Below the pieces are notes generated by a model, which saw only the letters and a list, made by a program, of their open reading frames with translations, did no database searches and was not told the DNA's origin. A program made the position numbers and the translations under genes. Source: Crocinitomicaceae bacterium (GTDB lineage Bacteria > Bacteroidota > Bacteroidia > Flavobacteriales_D > Crocinitomicaceae). From it: a stretch of 64,000 nucleotides of DNA. This document shows, in pieces, positions 54,257 to 63,384 of the stretch (within the stretch, counting starts at the first letter, position 1; each line of letters opens with the position of its first letter). The DNA is taken from contig JAGOBK010000003.1 of NCBI GenBank assembly GCA_017983465.1, forward strand, positions 62,001 through 126,000, read 5' to 3'.

Positions 54257-55801
54257 ATGCAGGGTAAAATTCTTTGGGCTGACGATGAAATTGAATTATT
54301 GAAACCACACATTTTGTTTCTGGAAGCAAAAGGATACAGTGTCGACCCGGTAACGAATGGACAAGATGCGATTGAAAAAGCGCTCCAAAATTCCTACGAC
54401 ATTATCTTCTTGGATGAAAATATGCCTGGATTAACAGGACTTGAAACCTTGTTCCAAATAAAAGAACAAAAACCCCTTGTTCCAATTGTTATGATTACGA
54501 AAAGCGAAGAGGAACATATCATGGAGGAAGCTATTGGGAGTAAAATCGCCGATTATTTGATTAAACCGGTAAATCCCAATCAAATCCTTCTCAGCATTAA
54601 AAAAAACCTGGACTTATCGAAATTAGTGAGTCAAAAAACCAATTCAAATTACCAACAAGAATTCCGTCAACTCGGCATGCAATTGATGGGAAGAATGGAT
54701 GCAGAAGAATGGAAAGAGTTCTACGCGAAGCTCGTTTATTGGGAATTGGAGCTAGATAATATTGAAGATTCAGGAATGCGTGAAATTTTCGACATGCAAA
54801 AGAAGGAAGCTAATAAACTTTTTTGCGACTTTATCGAGGATAACTACTTGGATTGGGTGAATGGAACAGAAGATGCTCCACAGATGATTCACACCCTCGT
54901 TAAAGATAAAATCGCCCCATTTATTGGGAAAGAAAAAACCGCTGTTCTAGTGATCGATAATTTGCGATTCGACCAATGGAAAATGATTGAACCAATTTTA
55001 TCGCGTTATTTTTCCAAAGAGGAAGAAGAGATTGTTTTCTCGATTCTACCAACAGCGACACATTATGCACGTAATGCATTCTTTGCAGGACTTTTACCAT
55101 CTGAAATAGAAAAACGATTCCCAACCTTGTGGAAAAATGAAGACGACGAAGGAGGAAAAAACATGCACGAAAAAGAATTCCTTGATGCGCAATTAAAGCG
55201 ATTGGGCAAAAACGTGAAATGGAGTTACAATAAAATCACCAACGTTGAGGCCGGAAAAAAACTTGGCGATTCTTTTCATACTTGGAAAGATAACGATGTG
55301 AACTTCATCGTTTACAATTTTGTCGATATGTTGTCTCACGCACGCACGGAGATGGAAGTCATTCGAGAGCTAGCGGATAATGAGTCTGCATATCGATCCA
55401 TCACCGTTTCTTGGCTCGAGCACTCTCCCCTACTCGAAATCATCAAGAAAATAGCCGATGCTGGAATCCGCCTCATTGTAACAACAGACCACGGAACGAT
55501 TAAGGTCAACAAACCGGTTCGTATTGTTGGTGAACGAAACACAAATTCCAATTTACGCTACAAGGCTGGACGCGGATTAACATATGAAGCAAAAGAAGTA
55601 TTTTCGGTAAAGAATCCAAGTGAAGCTTTCTTACCAAAGCTAAAACTATCTGCAGAATTTGTTTTTGCTAGAGAACAAGATTTCTTCGTCTATCCAAACA
55701 ACTACAATCATTTCGTAAATTATTACGGCAATACTTTTCAGCATGGGGGAATTTCCCTCGAAGAAGTATTGATTCCTTACATTTCATTGAAAGCAAAATA
55801 A
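54257..55801 (+). CDS. porX: PorX response regulator with PglZ-type phosphatase domain
   Basis: A 514-residue protein. The receiver domain has phospho-Asp53 (IIFLDENMPGL) and Lys near 103 in LIKPV; the C-terminal half is a PglZ/alkaline-phosphatase-fold domain (LVIDNLRFDQWKM, later YNFVDMLSHARTE and VTTDHGTI). This is PorX, which with the kinase PorY and the sigma factor SigP controls type IX secretion genes in Porphyromonas; the PorX phosphatase acts on nucleotide signals. The PorP/SprF gene of the window is 30 kb away. A TACCTTTA box lies at 54214-54221. Confidence 0.93.
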   Translation: MQGKILWADDEIELLKPHILFLEAKGYSVDPVTNGQDAIEKALQNSYDIIFLDENMPGLTGLETLFQIKEQKPLVPIVMITKSEEEHIMEEAIGSKIADYLIKPVNPNQILLSIKKNLDLSKLVSQKTNSNYQQEFRQLGMQLMGRMDAEEWKEFYAKLVYWELELDNIEDSGMREIFDMQKKEANKLFCDFIEDNYLDWVNGTEDAPQMIHTLVKDKIAPFIGKEKTAVLVIDNLRFDQWKMIEPILSRYFSKEEEEIVFSILPTATHYARNAFFAGLLPSEIEKRFPTLWKNEDDEGGKNMHEKEFLDAQLKRLGKNVKWSYNKITNVEAGKKLGDSFHTWKDNDVNFIVYNFVDMLSHARTEMEVIRELADNESAYRSITVSWLEHSPLLEIIKKIADAGIRLIVTTDHGTIKVNKPVRIVGERNTNSNLRYKAGRGLTYEAKEVFSVKNPSEAFLPKLKLSAEFVFAREQDFFVYPNNYNHFVNYYGNTFQHGGISLEEVLIPYISLKAK

Positions 55802-55848
55802 TCTTGCAATTTATCCTTCTTTAGAACAATTCAAAATAAGGGAATTCG

Positions 55849-55856
55849 TACCTTTG
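55849..55856 (+). promoter_or_regulatory. -7 element of sufS
   Basis: TACCTTTG, an exact match to TAnnTTTG, ending 7 bases before the sufS ATG. Confidence 0.5.
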
Positions 55857-55863
55857 TACGAAT

Positions 55864-57099
55864 ATGAGCAACTTGGAACAAAAACCATTTAATGTAAGAG
55901 AAATTCGCGAAGAATTTCCGGCACTTCGTCAACAAGTTTATGGGAAGAATCTCATTTACTTTGACAATGGTGCAACATCTCAGAAACCTAAATTGGTACT
56001 AGATGCCATTAATCTTTTCTATTCCAAGGAAAATGCAAATATTCATAGAGGCGTTCACTATTTAAGTCAACGTGCAACTACAGATTATGAAGCTGCAAGA
56101 CAGCGCATACAACGTTACCTCGGAGCAAGAAAATCGGAGGAAATCATCTTTACCAAAGGAACAACCGACAGCATTAACCTTGTTGCTTTTTCTTTTGGAT
56201 CAACATTGTCAGCTGGAGATGAAATCTTGATTTCAGCGATGGAACACCATTCAAATATTGTTCCATGGCAAATGTTGTGTGAACGTCAAGGTTGTGTATT
56301 GAAAGTTGCTCCAATTAACCAACGTGGTGAACTGATCATGGATGAGTTTGACAAACTTCTTTCGAAAAAAACAAAACTTGTTGCCATCACCCATATTTCC
56401 AACACACTTGGAACAGTGAATCCGGTGAAGGAAATCATTCAAAAAGCACATGCTGTTGGAGCAAAAGTCCTCATCGATGGCGCACAAAGTATTCAGCACA
56501 TGCGCATCAATGTGAAAGAGTTGGATTGTGATTTCTACGTCTTTTCAAGCCACAAAGTATTTGGTCCAACTGGAATCGGGGTGCTTTATGGAAAAGAAGA
56601 AATTCTAGACCGTATGCCGCCATATCAAGGTGGAGGAGACATGATTGCTCGTGTAACTTTTGAACGAACTACCTATAACGAACTACCTTTTAAATTTGAA
56701 GCTGGAACACCACACATTGCGGGTGGAATCTGTTTAGGGAAAGCATTTGAATTTTTGGAATCAGTTGATATGGAAGCCGCTGAAAGACATGAACGCGAGT
56801 TAGCCAAATACGCTGAAGACATGTTAGACACTTTCGAGGGATTACAAATTATCGGTGAAGCCAAAAACAAAACGTCAGTCGTTTCTTTTTCATTGAAAGG
56901 AATTCACCCGTTTGACATAGGAACGCTGCTTGATAAACAAGGAATTGCCGTTCGAACAGGACATCATTGTACCCAACCATTGATGGATTTTTATGGAATT
57001 CCCGGAACAGTTCGCGCCTCTTTTGCGTTTTACAATACCAAACAAGAGATCGACACATTTGTCGAAGCAGTTGAACGCAGTTTAAGCATGTTGAAATAA
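55864..57099 (+). CDS. sufS: Cysteine desulfurase SufS
   Basis: A 411-residue group II cysteine desulfurase supplying sulfur for Fe-S clusters. The PLP Lys is K231 in SSHKVFGP; the catalytic Cys is Cys369 in RTGHHCTQP, where it sits on the short loop typical of SufS/CsdA. Upstream motifs TKGTTDSIN and DGAQS bind PLP. It is followed one base later by sufE and then sufT. The sufBCD genes are not in the window. Confidence 0.96.
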   Translation: MSNLEQKPFNVREIREEFPALRQQVYGKNLIYFDNGATSQKPKLVLDAINLFYSKENANIHRGVHYLSQRATTDYEAARQRIQRYLGARKSEEIIFTKGTTDSINLVAFSFGSTLSAGDEILISAMEHHSNIVPWQMLCERQGCVLKVAPINQRGELIMDEFDKLLSKKTKLVAITHISNTLGTVNPVKEIIQKAHAVGAKVLIDGAQSIQHMRINVKELDCDFYVFSSHKVFGPTGIGVLYGKEEILDRMPPYQGGGDMIARVTFERTTYNELPFKFEAGTPHIAGGICLGKAFEFLESVDMEAAERHERELAKYAEDMLDTFEGLQIIGEAKNKTSVVSFSLKGIHPFDIGTLLDKQGIAVRTGHHCTQPLMDFYGIPGTVRASFAFYNTKQEIDTFVEAVERSLSMLK

Positions 57100-57100
57100 A

Positions 57101-57520
57101 ATGAACTTAACAGAAAAGCAAGAAGAAATCATACAAGAATTCGAAGTTTTCGATGATTGGATGGAAAAATACGAATACATCATTGACCTTGGTAAGGACC
57201 TTCCTAAAATTGATGATGTCAATAAAACAGAAGACCGCCTCATTGAAGGATGTCAATCACGCGTATGGCTTGATTCCCATTTTAATGATGGAAAAATGCA
57301 TTTTACTGCAGACTCAGACGCCATTATCACCAAAGGAATTATTGGACTTTTAATCCGAGTTCTGGATGGAGAAGAGCCAAAGGATATCGCCACAGCAGAT
57401 TTATTTTTCATCTCCAAAATCGGTTTGCAAGAACACCTTTCTCCTACACGTGCGAACGGACTACTTGGCATGGTAAAACGATTAAAACTAGAAGCAATTA
57501 AACATATTTCAGCATCATGA
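57101..57520 (+). CDS. sufE: Sulfur acceptor protein SufE
   Basis: A 139-residue SufE that takes persulfide sulfur from SufS. The active Cys is Cys51 in IEGCQSRVW, and the N-terminal DDWMEKYEYIIDLGKDLP is the family pattern. It lies one base after sufS and overlaps sufT by 4 bases. Confidence 0.95.
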   Translation: MNLTEKQEEIIQEFEVFDDWMEKYEYIIDLGKDLPKIDDVNKTEDRLIEGCQSRVWLDSHFNDGKMHFTADSDAIITKGIIGLLIRVLDGEEPKDIATADLFFISKIGLQEHLSPTRANGLLGMVKRLKLEAIKHISAS

Positions 57521-57822
57521 GTGACTTAGAAGACCGAATCGTTCAAATTATGAAAACAATTTATGATCCAGAAATTCCTGTGGATATTTTTGAACTTGGA
57601 CTGATCTATGAAGTAAAAGTCGAAGAAGACAACCATGTCTTCATCGATATGACCCTAACATCTCCGAATTGCCCAGTTGCAGAGAGCTTACCAAAAGAAG
57701 TGGAAGATAAAGTAGCGTCAGTTGATGGAGTTACTTCTGCGAAAGTGAACATTGTTTTTGATCCACCATGGGACAAAGACATGATGAGCGAAGAAGCGAA
57801 ATTAGAACTCGGATTCCTTTAA
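57517..57822 (+). CDS. sufT: SufT/MIP18-family (DUF59) Fe-S assembly protein
   Basis: A 101-residue MIP18-family protein. It has DPEIPVDIFELGLIYEV at about residues 17-33 and the conserved Cys in TSPNCPVAESLP at about 48-59, both characteristic of DUF59 proteins needed for Fe-S cluster maturation. It overlaps sufE by 4 bases and overlaps the convergent lipoprotein gene by 4 bases. Confidence 0.93.
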   Translation: MSDLEDRIVQIMKTIYDPEIPVDIFELGLIYEVKVEEDNHVFIDMTLTSPNCPVAESLPKEVEDKVASVDGVTSAKVNIVFDPPWDKDMMSEEAKLELGFL

Positions 57823-58244
57823 AGTTTGCGCAAAGCGAAACGACGTAATCGATATTGCTTTTTATCGTAGTATTCAAACTCCAAGTCCTTCTTAGAACTA
57901 AGTAAAATGCGCACATCAATCGTATCCGTTAAACGCTTCACATACAAATGATCACCTGATTCATTTATGTCGAAATTTGCACTGTTGACAACAAATGAAT
58001 CTTGAACTTGATTCAAACCGAAATAACTATAGTCTAATTCAATTCTTCCGTCCATTTTTTTCAAATCCGACGAAATGACTATTTCCCCTGCTGGAACACT
58101 ATCATAAAAGGTAAATCCTTCACCGTCGAGAACACGAACAAGCTCCACTTTCCACCTTCCGTCAATTCGTTTTAATTGCGCTTTTTGTTTTTGGCAGGCG
58201 GTTAAAAACACAATCAATCCGAATATGTAGTAACGATTTCTCAT
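57819..58244 (-). CDS. Lipocalin-like lipoprotein of unknown function
   Basis: A 141-residue lipoprotein; the lipobox LTAC puts the lipidated Cys at about residue 17. The rest is strand-rich with a lipocalin-like lead-in (RIDGRWKVELVRVLDGEGFTF). No named family is recognised. It ends by overlapping sufT by 4 bases and overlaps the start of the M20 hydrolase gene by 4 bases, so it is the last gene of the luxE-tauE-M20 run. Confidence 0.75.
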   Translation of the reverse strand: MRNRYYIFGLIVFLTACQKQKAQLKRIDGRWKVELVRVLDGEGFTFYDSVPAGEIVISSDLKKMDGRIELDYSYFGLNQVQDSFVVNSANFDINESGDHLYVKRLTDTIDVRILLSSKKDLEFEYYDKKQYRLRRFALRKL

Positions 58245-59425
58245 CCTTCAAATGCAATACTACAAATAGCGATCATTCCCATTTTCAAGGCATCTGAATC
58301 AATATTGAAACGTGGATGATGAACCGCGTAAGTGATTCCTTTTTCCTTGTTCCCCACTCCTAATCGAAAGAAGCAAACTGGTATTTCCTGACTGTAAAAA
58401 GCAAAGTCCTCCGCGGTCATGCGCAAAGCTAATTCGTGAACATGATCAGAACCAAAAACCTCACTAAAAAGGACTTTAACATCCTCCGTAAGCTTTTCAT
58501 CATTCTTCAAAAAAGGATAACCTTTTGAAATCGTTAAGTCGATATGTCCTCCAAACAGCGTGGAAACTTCTTCCGCTTCATTTTCTAAAATCGTGTAGGC
58601 TTTTGCTCTCCAAATTTCATCCATCGTTCGGAAAGTTCCTTTGATCTGCGCTTCCGAAGGAATGACATTTGTTGAACCAAGGGCTTCAAAGCGACCAAAC
58701 GTTAAAACATGGGGAACTGCATCCGGACATTCTTCTTGAAAACGTGCTTTCACACGACTCATCCAAAGCGCACCCATTTCGATTGGATTTATACACTTCT
58801 CAGGCAATGCACCGTGTCCGCCAACACCTTTTATACTCACATGCAACTCATCGCTGGATGCCATGTACAATCCTGCACGCAATCCAACATTTCCAACTTC
58901 CATTTCTGGAAATACATGCAATGCGTACATTTTTTCCACCGTTGGATGATTCAGCACTCCGGCTTTCATCATCAAACTTGCTCCTCCCGGATTCATTTCT
59001 TCACCAGGTTGGAAAATCAATTTCAAGGGTTGCTTCAATTCGTTGCGATTCGCATGCAAAATCACAGCTGAACCTAACAAAATGGAGGTGTGAACATCGT
59101 GTCCACAGGCATGCATCCATCCATCCACCTCGGACTTATATGGAACGTCGTTTTCCTCCTGAATTGGCAAAGCATCTAAGTCCGCACGCAATCCTATACA
59201 CGCTTGTTCCTTCGTATGATGATCCGCACCAATCCAAGCAACAACTCCCGTATCCGCGACATTTGTTTCATGCGCTATCCCATAGCTAGAAAGAATTTCA
59301 GAAACAAATAGCATGGTGTTTTTCTCTTGAAAAGAAGGCTCTGGATGACGATGCATGTGCTCGCGCCAAGAACGAACTTCTTCAAAAAGTTCTGCAACTA
59401 AGGACTTCAGTTTCTCAGGATTCAT
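58241..59425 (-). CDS. M20 family amidohydrolase
   Basis: A 394-residue zinc/manganese amidohydrolase of the N-acyl-amino-acid type (HipO/AbgB-like). It has the RxxxHxxPE opening WREHMHRHPEPSFQE, the catalytic region GLRADLDALPIQEE and the metal site WMHACGHDVHTSILLG, then FQPGEEMNPGGASLMMKAGVL with the general-base Glu. It removes acyl groups from amino acids or aminoacyl auxin-like substrates; the real substrate is unknown. It overlaps TauE-like and lipoprotein genes by 11 and 4 bases. Confidence 0.93.
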   Translation of the reverse strand: MNPEKLKSLVAELFEEVRSWREHMHRHPEPSFQEKNTMLFVSEILSSYGIAHETNVADTGVVAWIGADHHTKEQACIGLRADLDALPIQEENDVPYKSEVDGWMHACGHDVHTSILLGSAVILHANRNELKQPLKLIFQPGEEMNPGGASLMMKAGVLNHPTVEKMYALHVFPEMEVGNVGLRAGLYMASSDELHVSIKGVGGHGALPEKCINPIEMGALWMSRVKARFQEECPDAVPHVLTFGRFEALGSTNVIPSEAQIKGTFRTMDEIWRAKAYTILENEAEEVSTLFGGHIDLTISKGYPFLKNDEKLTEDVKVLFSEVFGSDHVHELALRMTAEDFAFYSQEIPVCFFRLGVGNKEKGITYAVHHPRFNIDSDALKMGMIAICSIAFEG

Positions 59426-59816
59426 TGGATGAAATAGATGAATAACCGGACAAAATCAGGCGAAAGGATACATACGCTAGAAAAATACCAAAAATCAATT
59501 TCACCATTCCTGGCGAAAGTTTCAAGGACAATTTGGATCCAATATAAGCACCAATTAGAAAGGTTGCTGCGATAACAAGACCGTATTTCCATTCAATATT
59601 CCCGGACTTCCAGTAATTGATCACTGCAAAAAGTACGACAGGCATGGAAAGCACAAAAAGACTTGTCCCTTGGGCTGTGTGCTGGGAAATACCTAAGAAA
59701 AAAACCAATGCTGGAACAATGATGACCCCACCTCCTACTCCAACGAATCCACTGAGAACTCCAGCGAAGATTCCAATGATGGCGAGTATAAGGATTGTTT
59801 GTGGTGTCATTTCCAT
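59415..59816 (-). CDS. Half-size TauE/SafE (TSUP) membrane protein
   Basis: A 133-residue protein with four membrane helices and the TSUP opening GIFAGVLSGFVGVGGGVIIVPAL, with the second motif LSLKLSPGMVKLIFGIFLAYV. Typical TauE/SafE proteins are about 250 residues with two such halves, so this is a single half that would need to dimerise. Half-size members are known, and the reading frame is intact, so it is not evidently a broken gene. It overlaps the M20 gene by 11 bases. Confidence 0.85.
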   Translation of the reverse strand: MEMTPQTILILAIIGIFAGVLSGFVGVGGGVIIVPALVFFLGISQHTAQGTSLFVLSMPVVLFAVINYWKSGNIEWKYGLVIAATFLIGAYIGSKLSLKLSPGMVKLIFGIFLAYVSFRLILSGYSSISSNES

Positions 59817-59836
59817 TCAAAGATATCAAAAATAGC

Positions 59837-60808
59837 TTATTGATCAACGAGAAGATTACATCCACGAACATCTGCTTCGTCAAAGCGTCCCTCTAAATAA
59901 AACCCATCACCTTCTATCCTTCCTAAATCTTGCGTTTGGATAAAGGCACAACTATGTTGATTAGCTAAATCGATGACATTGATTCCACCGGAACGTTCTT
60001 TTGGAAAAAGTGTAAATGGATCATAAGGGTCACGAATGAGAATTTTCATCCACGGAACAACTTGAAATTTACCGTCCTTCATCGAATAGCCTTGGGATAG
60101 TAATTCGGTCATGCCATATTCAGATCGCACGTGATCAACACCAAGTCCTTGTATGAGTGCGGCATGTAATTCCGCTTTGGTCAATTCCTTTCGACGGCCT
60201 TTCATTCCGCCAGTTTCAATAATAATCGCTTGGGATAAATCAATTTTCAATTCAGCCAAATCCAGCAAAGCATAGGAAACACCAAAAATGATGACTTTTT
60301 TACCTTGAGAAACAGCTGCTTGATATCGCTCAATAAGGGAAGATGGTTCATGCATCAAGAATCCTGAAAGTGCTTGTCCGGATTGTTGTATGAGTGCATT
60401 GACCATATATACAAGCGATGAATCACCTTGATCCACATAATTTGGTAACAAAGCAAGTACTACATATTCCTCAATAGGCCCAAAGAAATGGATGAATCCA
60501 GATGAGAATGAATCATTGTACCACTGTTTATTTTTCACGAAATGTTGACTTCTTCCAGAATTACCTGTTCCACTACTTTGAAAATGAAGATCAACATTCA
60601 TGGACAACTCATCAATAATACGTGCCGTTTTGAAAAAAGAAATCGGTAGAAAAGGAATTTCACTCAAGGTTTTTGGATTATTCCGATGAACAAGGTCCAC
60701 ATACGAACGATAAACGGCAACGTTTTTATATTGGTGTTGAAATAATGCCAAAGCACGTTCCTCGAAGTTATCTGAATGCGTACTCAGTAAATATTCCTTT
60801 GGATTCAT
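59837..60808 (-). CDS. LuxE/PaaK-like acyl-adenylating enzyme
   Basis: A 323-residue LuxE-family protein. Motifs are SSGTGNSGRSQH (adenylate/phosphate loop, about residues 77-88), IIFGVSYALLD and RSEYGMTELLSQGYS, matching the acyl-protein synthetase LuxE, which makes an acyl-enzyme from fatty acid and ATP. No luciferase or LuxC/LuxD genes are near, so bioluminescence is unlikely; LuxE-like proteins in Bacteroidota may act in lipid or cell-wall modification. The -7 box TAACTTTG (60820-60813) ends 4 bases before the ATG. It heads the TauE, M20 and lipoprotein genes. Confidence 0.85.
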   Translation of the reverse strand: MNPKEYLLSTHSDNFEERALALFQHQYKNVAVYRSYVDLVHRNNPKTLSEIPFLPISFFKTARIIDELSMNVDLHFQSSGTGNSGRSQHFVKNKQWYNDSFSSGFIHFFGPIEEYVVLALLPNYVDQGDSSLVYMVNALIQQSGQALSGFLMHEPSSLIERYQAAVSQGKKVIIFGVSYALLDLAELKIDLSQAIIIETGGMKGRRKELTKAELHAALIQGLGVDHVRSEYGMTELLSQGYSMKDGKFQVVPWMKILIRDPYDPFTLFPKERSGGINVIDLANQHSCAFIQTQDLGRIEGDGFYLEGRFDEADVRGCNLLVDQ

Positions 60809-60812
60809 TCAA

Positions 60813-60820
60813 CAAAGTTA
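60813..60820 (-). promoter_or_regulatory. -7 element of the LuxE-like gene
   Basis: TAACTTTG on the minus strand, an exact match, ending 4 bases before the ATG; predicts a leaderless mRNA. Confidence 0.55.
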
Positions 60821-60863
60821 AGATGAAATGTCTATTCCACATCGTCAAGCCAGGAAATGTGTG

Positions 60864-60871
60864 TAATTTTG
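60864..60871 (+). promoter_or_regulatory. -7 element of hemH
   Basis: TAATTTTG, an exact match to TAnnTTTG, 47 bases before the hemH ATG. It confirms that hemH starts at 60919 and not upstream. Confidence 0.5.
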
Positions 60872-60918
60872 AACAAGCGTTGAAAAACGTTGTTAAAATA
60901 GAAATTCACAATCGGTAT

Positions 60919-61944
60919 ATGAAAAAAACGGGAGTCTTATTGCTTCAATTGGGAACACCAGACAGTCCAAAAACGAGTGACGTTCGACGTTACTTAACAG
61001 AATTTTTAAACGATCCACGCGTAATCGACATCCCTTGGATTGCTCGTAAAATACTTGTAAACGGTATCATCGTTCCATTTAGAGCACCCAAATCTGCAAA
61101 AATTTACAAGGAACTTTGGAAACTAGGTGACGGTGTTTCACCTCTGCTCACTCACACGAAGAAAGTGCAGTCCATGCTAGCCGAAGCATTCAAGAATGAC
61201 CATGTGACGATCGAAATGGCGATGCGTTATCAAAATCCATCCATGGATAGTGTGCTAGAACGTATGCATCAAGCGAATTACGACGAAATCATCATCCTTC
61301 CTTTATTCCCACAATACGCCAGTGCCTCAACGGGTTCAGCTGTTGAAAAAGCCATGAACATCATTCGTAAATGGTGGGTTATACCAGAAATTAAGATCAT
61401 TAGTCAATTTTGGGACAATGAAGGATACATTGATTCCATTGTAGAAAATACTAAACAGTTCAACTTTAAGGACTATGATCACGTCCTCTTTTCCTATCAC
61501 GGACTACCAGAAAGACAAGTTGATAAAGTTTACGAAGGAACTGACTTGTGTGCGGATGAACCATGTGAAACGGAACTGAACGACCGTAATAAGTTTTGTT
61601 ACAAAGCAACTGCATTTGCAACAACTAGACTCATCGCTCAAAAAATTGGGTTAACAAGCGATCAATATACGGTTTGTTTTCAATCCAGACTGGACAAAAA
61701 ATGGCTCACTCCTTTCTCCGATAAAGTCGTGGAAGAATGGGGCAAAAAGGGAGCGAAAAAATTATTAGTTTTTAGTCCTGCTTTCGTTGCTGATTGCCTA
61801 GAGACATTAATTGAAATCGGTGAAGAATACCAAGAGATTTTCGAAGAACATAGTGGAGAAAAAGTACAATTAGTTCCAAGCTCGAACAGTCACCCATTAT
61901 TTGTCAATGGATTAGAAAAACTGATTCGACAAAAAATGAACTAG
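60919..61944 (+). CDS. hemH: Ferrochelatase
   Basis: A 341-residue ferrochelatase that inserts iron into protoporphyrin IX, the last step of heme synthesis. Seen are LLLQLGTPDSP at the N-terminus, YASASTGSAVEKA, the catalytic His in FSYHGLPERQV, and SPAFVADCLETLIEIGEEY with the conserved Glu of the metal site. Met 60919 gives the normal length; an open frame upstream to 60673 runs over the promoter and the LuxE-like gene and should not be counted. It is 81 bases before ahcY. Confidence 0.96.
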   Translation: MKKTGVLLLQLGTPDSPKTSDVRRYLTEFLNDPRVIDIPWIARKILVNGIIVPFRAPKSAKIYKELWKLGDGVSPLLTHTKKVQSMLAEAFKNDHVTIEMAMRYQNPSMDSVLERMHQANYDEIIILPLFPQYASASTGSAVEKAMNIIRKWWVIPEIKIISQFWDNEGYIDSIVENTKQFNFKDYDHVLFSYHGLPERQVDKVYEGTDLCADEPCETELNDRNKFCYKATAFATTRLIAQKIGLTSDQYTVCFQSRLDKKWLTPFSDKVVEEWGKKGAKKLLVFSPAFVADCLETLIEIGEEYQEIFEEHSGEKVQLVPSSNSHPLFVNGLEKLIRQKMN

Positions 61945-61983
61945 GATTCTTTTTGTATCCTTTATGATTACACATTTAAGTAG

Positions 61984-61991
61984 TAAATTTG
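61984..61991 (+). promoter_or_regulatory. -7 element of ahcY
   Basis: TAAATTTG, an exact match to TAnnTTTG, 34 bases before the ahcY ATG. Confidence 0.5.
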
Positions 61992-62025
61992 CATTCGATT
62001 ACATAAATAAATAGATAAAATAAGT

Positions 62026-63318
62026 ATGGCTTATAAAGTAAAAGACATCAGCTTGGCTGAATGGGGTAGAAAAGAAATTAAATTAGCCGAGGCAGAAATG
62101 CCCGGACTTATGTCGCTTCGTGAAGAATACGGAACTACAAAACCATTAGCTGGAGCAAGAGTTGCTGGATGTCTTCACATGACAATCCAAACAGCTGTTC
62201 TTATCGAAACTTTGGTTGAATTAGGAGCAGAAGTTACTTGGTCTTCATGTAACATTTTCTCTACACAAGATCACGCAGCTGCGGCAATTGCTGCTGCTGG
62301 AATTCCAGTTTTCGCATGGAAAGGAATGAACGAAGAAGAATTCGATTGGTGTATTGAACAAACCTTGTTTGCTTTCGAAGGTGGAAAACCATTGAACATG
62401 ATTTTGGATGACGGTGGAGATTTAACGAATATGGTATTTGATCGTTTCCCTGAATTAACAAAAGACATTAAAGGATTATCAGAAGAAACAACAACTGGTG
62501 TTCACCGTTTATACGAGCGTGTGAAAAATGGTACGTTAGTAATGCCTGCAATCAACGTAAATGACTCTGTTACAAAATCTAAATTTGATAACAAATACGG
62601 ATGTAAAGAATCATTAGTAGATTCAATTCGTCGTGCTACAGATACAATGATGGCTGGAAAAGTTGCTGTTGTATGTGGATACGGAGATGTTGGAAAAGGA
62701 TCTGCTGCATCGTTAAAAGGTGCTGGTGCTCGTGTTATCGTTACCGAAATCGATCCAATTTGTGCGCTTCAAGCAGCAATGGACGGATTCGAAGTGAAAC
62801 GTTTAGATACAGTGGTTCATTTAGGTGACATCATCGTAACTACAACAGGAAACAAAAACATCGTTGTAGGTCGTCATTTCGAAAACATGAAGGACAAAGC
62901 GATTGTTTGTAACATCGGACACTTCGACAATGAGATCGATATGGCTTGGTTGAACAACAATCATGGTGCTTCGAAAATCGAAATCAAACCACAAGTAGAT
63001 TTATACAACATCAATGGTAAGGACATTATTATTCTTGCTGAAGGACGTTTGGTAAATCTTGGTTGTGCAACAGGTCACCCATCATTTGTTATGTCTAATT
63101 CATTTACGAATCAAACATTGGCACAATTGGAGATCTGGTTACATTCAGATAAATATGAAAACGATGTATACATGCTTCCAAAACATTTAGATGAAAAAGT
63201 AGCTCGTTTACACCTTGCAAAAATCGGTGTAGAACTTGAAACATTAAGTACTGATCAAGCTGACTACATTGGTGTAGCGGTGGAAGGTCCATTTAAAGCG
63301 GAACATTACCGTTACTAA
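62026..63318 (+). CDS. ahcY: Adenosylhomocysteinase
   Basis: A 430-residue SAHase that splits S-adenosylhomocysteine to adenosine and homocysteine, clearing methylation by-product. It has the NAD-binding [16 protein letters not shown] (about residues 213-228), the substrate segments [17 protein letters not shown] and [17 protein letters not shown], and the C-terminal KAEHYRY that reaches into a neighbouring subunit. The window has many SAM-dependent methyltransferases whose product it would remove. Terminated by a strong hairpin. Confidence 0.98.
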   Translation: MAYKVKDISLAEWGRKEIKLAEAEMPGLMSLREEYGTTKPLAGARVAGCLHMTIQTAVLIETLVELGAEVTWSSCNIFSTQDHAAAAIAAAGIPVFAWKGMNEEEFDWCIEQTLFAFEGGKPLNMILDDGGDLTNMVFDRFPELTKDIKGLSEETTTGVHRLYERVKNGTLVMPAINVNDSVTKSKFDNKYGCKESLVDSIRRATDTMMAGKVAVVCGYGDVGKGSAASLKGAGARVIVTEIDPICALQAAMDGFEVKRLDTVVHLGDIIVTTTGNKNIVVGRHFENMKDKAIVCNIGHFDNEIDMAWLNNNHGASKIEIKPQVDLYNINGKDIIILAEGRLVNLGCATGHPSFVMSNSFTNQTLAQLEIWLHSDKYENDVYMLPKHLDEKVARLHLAKIGVELETLSTDQADYIGVAVEGPFKAEHYRY

Positions 63319-63332
63319 AATTTAATACTCAT

Positions 63333-63368
63333 AAAAAAAGCCCTGACAAATATGTCAGGGCTTTTTTT
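63333..63368. terminator. Bidirectional intrinsic terminator after ahcY
   Basis: A nearly 16-bp stem built on GCCCTGACA / TGTCAGGGC (63340-63348 and 63353-63361) with a 4-base loop, flanked by an A run on the left and T run on the right; it ends ahcY and the convergent barrel gene. Confidence 0.95.
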
Positions 63369-63384
63369 ATGTCTTTACTTTCTC

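Noticed and set aside
58669..59289. 206-codon plus-strand frame antisense to the M20 hydrolase gene
   Set aside because: Fully inside a well-recognised gene; no recognisable domain.
59415..59816. TauE/SafE as a pseudogene
   Set aside because: The frame is intact, it overlaps its neighbour, and half-size members exist.
60673..60918. N-terminal extension of hemH
   Set aside because: Runs over the hemH -7 box and the divergent LuxE-like gene; ferrochelatase length and N-terminus fit the ATG at 60919.
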